A stretch of DNA of 64,000 nt, taken from the NCBI GenBank assembly GCA_964058845.1, contig CAXKVR010000001.1, forward strand, positions 620,001 through 684,000. Reading direction: 5' to 3'. The translations under genes were made by a program, and so were the position numbers. The notes under the pieces were generated by a model. It saw nothing but the letters and a program-made list of their open reading frames with translations, made no database searches and was not told the DNA's origin. Shown in pieces: positions 61,578-64,000 of the stretch (the stretch's first letter is position 1; every line of letters starts with the position of its first letter). Origin of the DNA: Carex sylvatica (taxonomy: Eukaryota > Streptophyta > Magnoliopsida > Poales > Cyperaceae).

Positions 61578-62931
61578 TCACCATATACGCACAAATGGGA
61601 TATGCTCAAATTTGTGTCGATCTTTTCCTTGCATAGATTCACGTAGCTCACGTGAGGGCCACTTTACAGATAGCTCTTGAAGAGTCCACACCTTTTGTAG
61701 CTCGGGTAAGGCGTGCAACATCTTACAATTGCTAATTTCGAGGTGAGTAAGGATGGGCAGAGCTCCCTCTTTTATGTCCCAATGACGTAGGTTCGGCAAG
61801 GTAAGAAGCTCCAGTTTTTTGAGTTTAGGAAACCCTCCGGTTGAACAGATCATCTCAGTTCCCTCATATGCGTGGAAAGTTAAATTAAGTATACTGAGGC
61901 TCTGCAACCTCTCCAATATGGGCATTGGATCTTCATGGAGACTAGAATCTGCTAGCGTCAATTTGGTGAGGTTTGTTGGAAACATCTCAACACTTGGAAC
62001 ACATATATTTCTATCCCACACTCCATCGAGATGTAGTTTCTGTATCTTCCCATGACAAGGTAAGTCTTTTGTCCCCCCAAATGGTAGCAACTGGTCACCA
62101 GGTCCTTTAATACTAAGGTATACCAACTGTTCTGAACTTCTCAGCACATCCTTGAGGTTTTGCCACTCTTTTAGACCCCACCCTTTTAGACCCCGTGCAA
62201 AATATTGATCCATACCATAGTAAATTCCTAACGTACGCAAGTTGATACAACATCCTAAATCAGCACTAAATTCTTTCTTTATCATCACATTTTTAACTGT
62301 TTGTAGATTTGTATGCTGATCCCATTTTAATGGTAAATAGAACTCCAGGGATCCATATACATGCCTTAGAGTTGGGATTACGACATGACACAAATCTATA
62401 GTATCTCCTATAACAACTCGGTCATGAGCATCTACTGCTCTCGATTTCTCAAAATCAATGGTTTCTAGATTATGGAAGGAAAACTTCTTAAATATATCTT
62501 GTGGAATAGAGCAGTTTCTTAAACCCAAATACGTCAAGTGTTTCAAGCCCTTCGGCCACTGTCTCGGAGTGAATTTGGTCATGTCTACATTCTCCAAGGT
62601 TAACACTCTAAGTAGACTAAAACCACTATAATTTAGTTTGCTAAACTCACAAACCTCTGATGAATATTGGCCAACACCAAAACAGAGTAAAGAACGAGTG
62701 TTTTCTGAATAAACACCATCCTCGGTGAGGTTGCAAAATTGGCAAAATTGCACTGCCGCACGGCATGGCTTTCTAGCAGCTAGCTGGTTAACATCTTCTT
62801 CTGCTTTGGAGAATACGGTGAAGAAGTTCTTCTCTTTGGCTTCGCGAATAGCCAGGTCCCGTAGAAGATCGTGCATACTATAGTATTTGTAGTAGGCGTT
62901 CCAAGATTTTTTAGTTACTTGAATCAAGCAC
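61578..62931 (-). CDS. NLR2 (partial): last exon of a CC-NB-LRR paralog
   Basis: The copy-2 counterpart of NLR1 exon 3. The acceptor ATTGTAG lies at 62932-62938, and the first G completes a split Arg codon as in NLR1. About 450 codons are open to a TGA at 61578-61580. It contains MHD (SMHDLLRDLAI) and the LRR region, ending HKFEHIPFVRIW. Relative to NLR1 it has a 3-residue insertion after AVQFC, and a tandem 18-bp-type expansion at KGWGLKEWQN. About 60 residues differ, many in LRR strand positions. The upstream CC and NB exons should lie beyond base 64000; whether they are intact is unknown. Confidence 0.88.
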
Positions 62932-63455
62932 CTACAATAGTATTTTTCATACAATTAACATGAAAGAAGAAGGAAAATATTTGTTTATGAATAAGGAGGT
63001 ATTACTTTAAGTCAAATTAAAATGAACACTTGGCTATATCTTTCATCCATATAGGTAGGTATTCCTTAAAAAGGTCCCACTTGGAATATTGCAGATATGC
63101 AGTGATAGTTATATAAAATATATTTGGCCAACTCGAAATGCTAAAATTATTACTGTAAAAATTCTTACTCGGCTAATTAATATATTAAGTGGCATATAAA
63201 TTTGTTTTGAGTGGATATATTATGTTACATTACAAATGTTTGTATATGGATAAAATTAAAAATGTTGGTATTGCTTGACGGTGAAGCCATTAATTAAGAA
63301 TATTGTTGTCCTCTTTTATTTAGGTCTAAAAAATACATCTAATATTCAATGGTATTAGTTTGTTATTTACAGCTCATGTTTTACCTGACTCTTAGTAATT
63401 ACTCTCATGTGCTAATTAAATTAAATTGTTGGTATATACCATAGCGCACAGATAC

Positions 63456-63631
63456 AAATCTGATGTGATTCTTTAGAATGACAGGATTCTGCTATTCTAA
63501 ATCTACCCATTCATCTATTTGGAGATTCGTGCATAAAAAATAAATGATTTTGAGATTTGTGCATTCCCAAAAATAAAGAGGTGGATTTAGAATCACATAA
63601 TCCTACGATTCTTTTAGAATCACAGCAGATT
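63456..63631. mobile_element. Short palindromic MITE in NLR2 intron, copy 2
   Basis: Counterpart of 33504-33679 with ends AAATCTGATGTGATTCT / AGAATCACAGCAGATTT. The rest of 62932-64000 is intron sequence collinear with NLR1 intron 2. Confidence 0.8.
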
Positions 63632-64000
63632 TATTTCCATAGCACACATGCACGAGACCTCGTCTCTTTTCAGAAAGACATAGGTTCAATTTTCGAGAAG
63701 AACATCTGAAAAAAGCTAGGGTACGTACCGTACCGGAAAGCCTTTAATAAAAATGAAAATAAAAATTGCATGCAGTCTCATTACAAAAATATGACTTTTA
63801 AAGTAATTCACAACTCATTAATCAAGATTAGTGATATTAGGCGTCTAGTTTCCAATTTAAGATTTAAATATTTTTTAAACGATATTAAGCAAATTAGGCA
63901 AGTGCAAGATGCTTCATATTCTACTTTGTATTAGCTTCCTTTTTTAAGCAAGCGCAGTACGCTGAAAATGATTTTTTTTCTCTTACCTCAACGTTGCGCC

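Larger units (their letters stand above)
52797..64000 (+). repeat. Segmental duplication, copy 2 (runs off the window)
   Basis: Collinear with 24184-34060. It is longer mainly because of a 914-bp hAT-like insertion (53221), about 75 extra bases near 60093 and about 155 extra bases near 60225-60382, plus 120 bp of tubulin sequence retained here. The remaining changes are small indels in simple repeats and point changes. Copies are in the same orientation, starts 28.6 kb apart. Confidence 0.95.

Noticed and set aside
1..64000. tRNA, rRNA or snRNA genes
   Set aside because: I looked for cloverleaf-like B-box and A-box patterns and conserved rRNA words by eye and saw none; a tRNAscan/Infernal run would be needed to exclude them.

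Overview
This is a nuclear window from a flowering plant. It is AT-rich, its genes are split by GT-AG introns, and it carries a plant-type CYP79 cytochrome P450, a CC-NB-LRR immune receptor, an F-box/LRR gene with a C-terminal FBD-like tail, captured beta-tubulin first exons and many plant transposon classes (Mutator-like, hAT-like, CACTA-like, LINE, MITE). I cannot place the species or decide monocot, eudicot or magnoliid from sequence alone. Nothing bacterial, organellar or viral was recognised.

Layout. (1) 1-8640 is a large Mutator-like element (MULE) with GACCG-palindrome inverted ends. It carries a decayed plant-mobile-domain gene on the + strand and a decayed mudrA-type transposase with a SWIM zinc finger on the - strand. 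(2) 8.9-11 kb holds an apparently intact two-exon CYP79 gene with a TATA box and a G-box. (3) 12-14.9 kb holds non-autonomous elements, including a 688-bp hAT-like element with a perfect 8-bp target duplication. (4) 16.4-18.9 kb is a three-exon F-box gene on the - strand; broken copies of its last exon and 3' flank lie at 22.9-23.5 kb and 51.5-52.3 kb, with smaller scraps at 24.7 and 54.2 kb. (5) 24.18 to at least 34.06 kb is copy 1 of a direct segmental duplication. It contains a 5.5-kb TIR-bounded element that has captured a beta-tubulin promoter/exon 1 and an unknown exon, and then the 3' part of NLR1. (6) NLR1 (31.66-37.46 kb, - strand) can be spliced from three exons into a complete 907-residue CC-NB-LRR protein. 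(7) 37.6-42 kb is a nest of related long-palindrome MITEs set in TA/GA microsatellites, then a second decayed MULE transposase. (8) 42-51 kb is gene-poor and has a LINE fragment with a 19-bp target duplication, two CACTA-like ends, a hAT-like element and a second LINE 3' end. (9) 52.80 kb to the window end is copy 2 of the duplication, with a post-duplication hAT-like insertion, the second captured-tubulin element and the LRR exon of NLR2. The rest of NLR2 lies beyond base 64000.

Three genes look functional by reading frame: CYP79 (amino acid to aldoxime, defence or hormone chemistry), the F-box gene (SCF ubiquitin ligase adaptor) and NLR1; NLR2 is partial but open. No operon-like cooperation is implied. 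The clearest biological story is an NLR duplicated together with a gene-capturing transposon: the two LRR exons have diverged strongly in protein sequence while the adjacent intron is almost unchanged. Exon boundaries are my own splice reading, confirmed only by frame continuity and family motifs.
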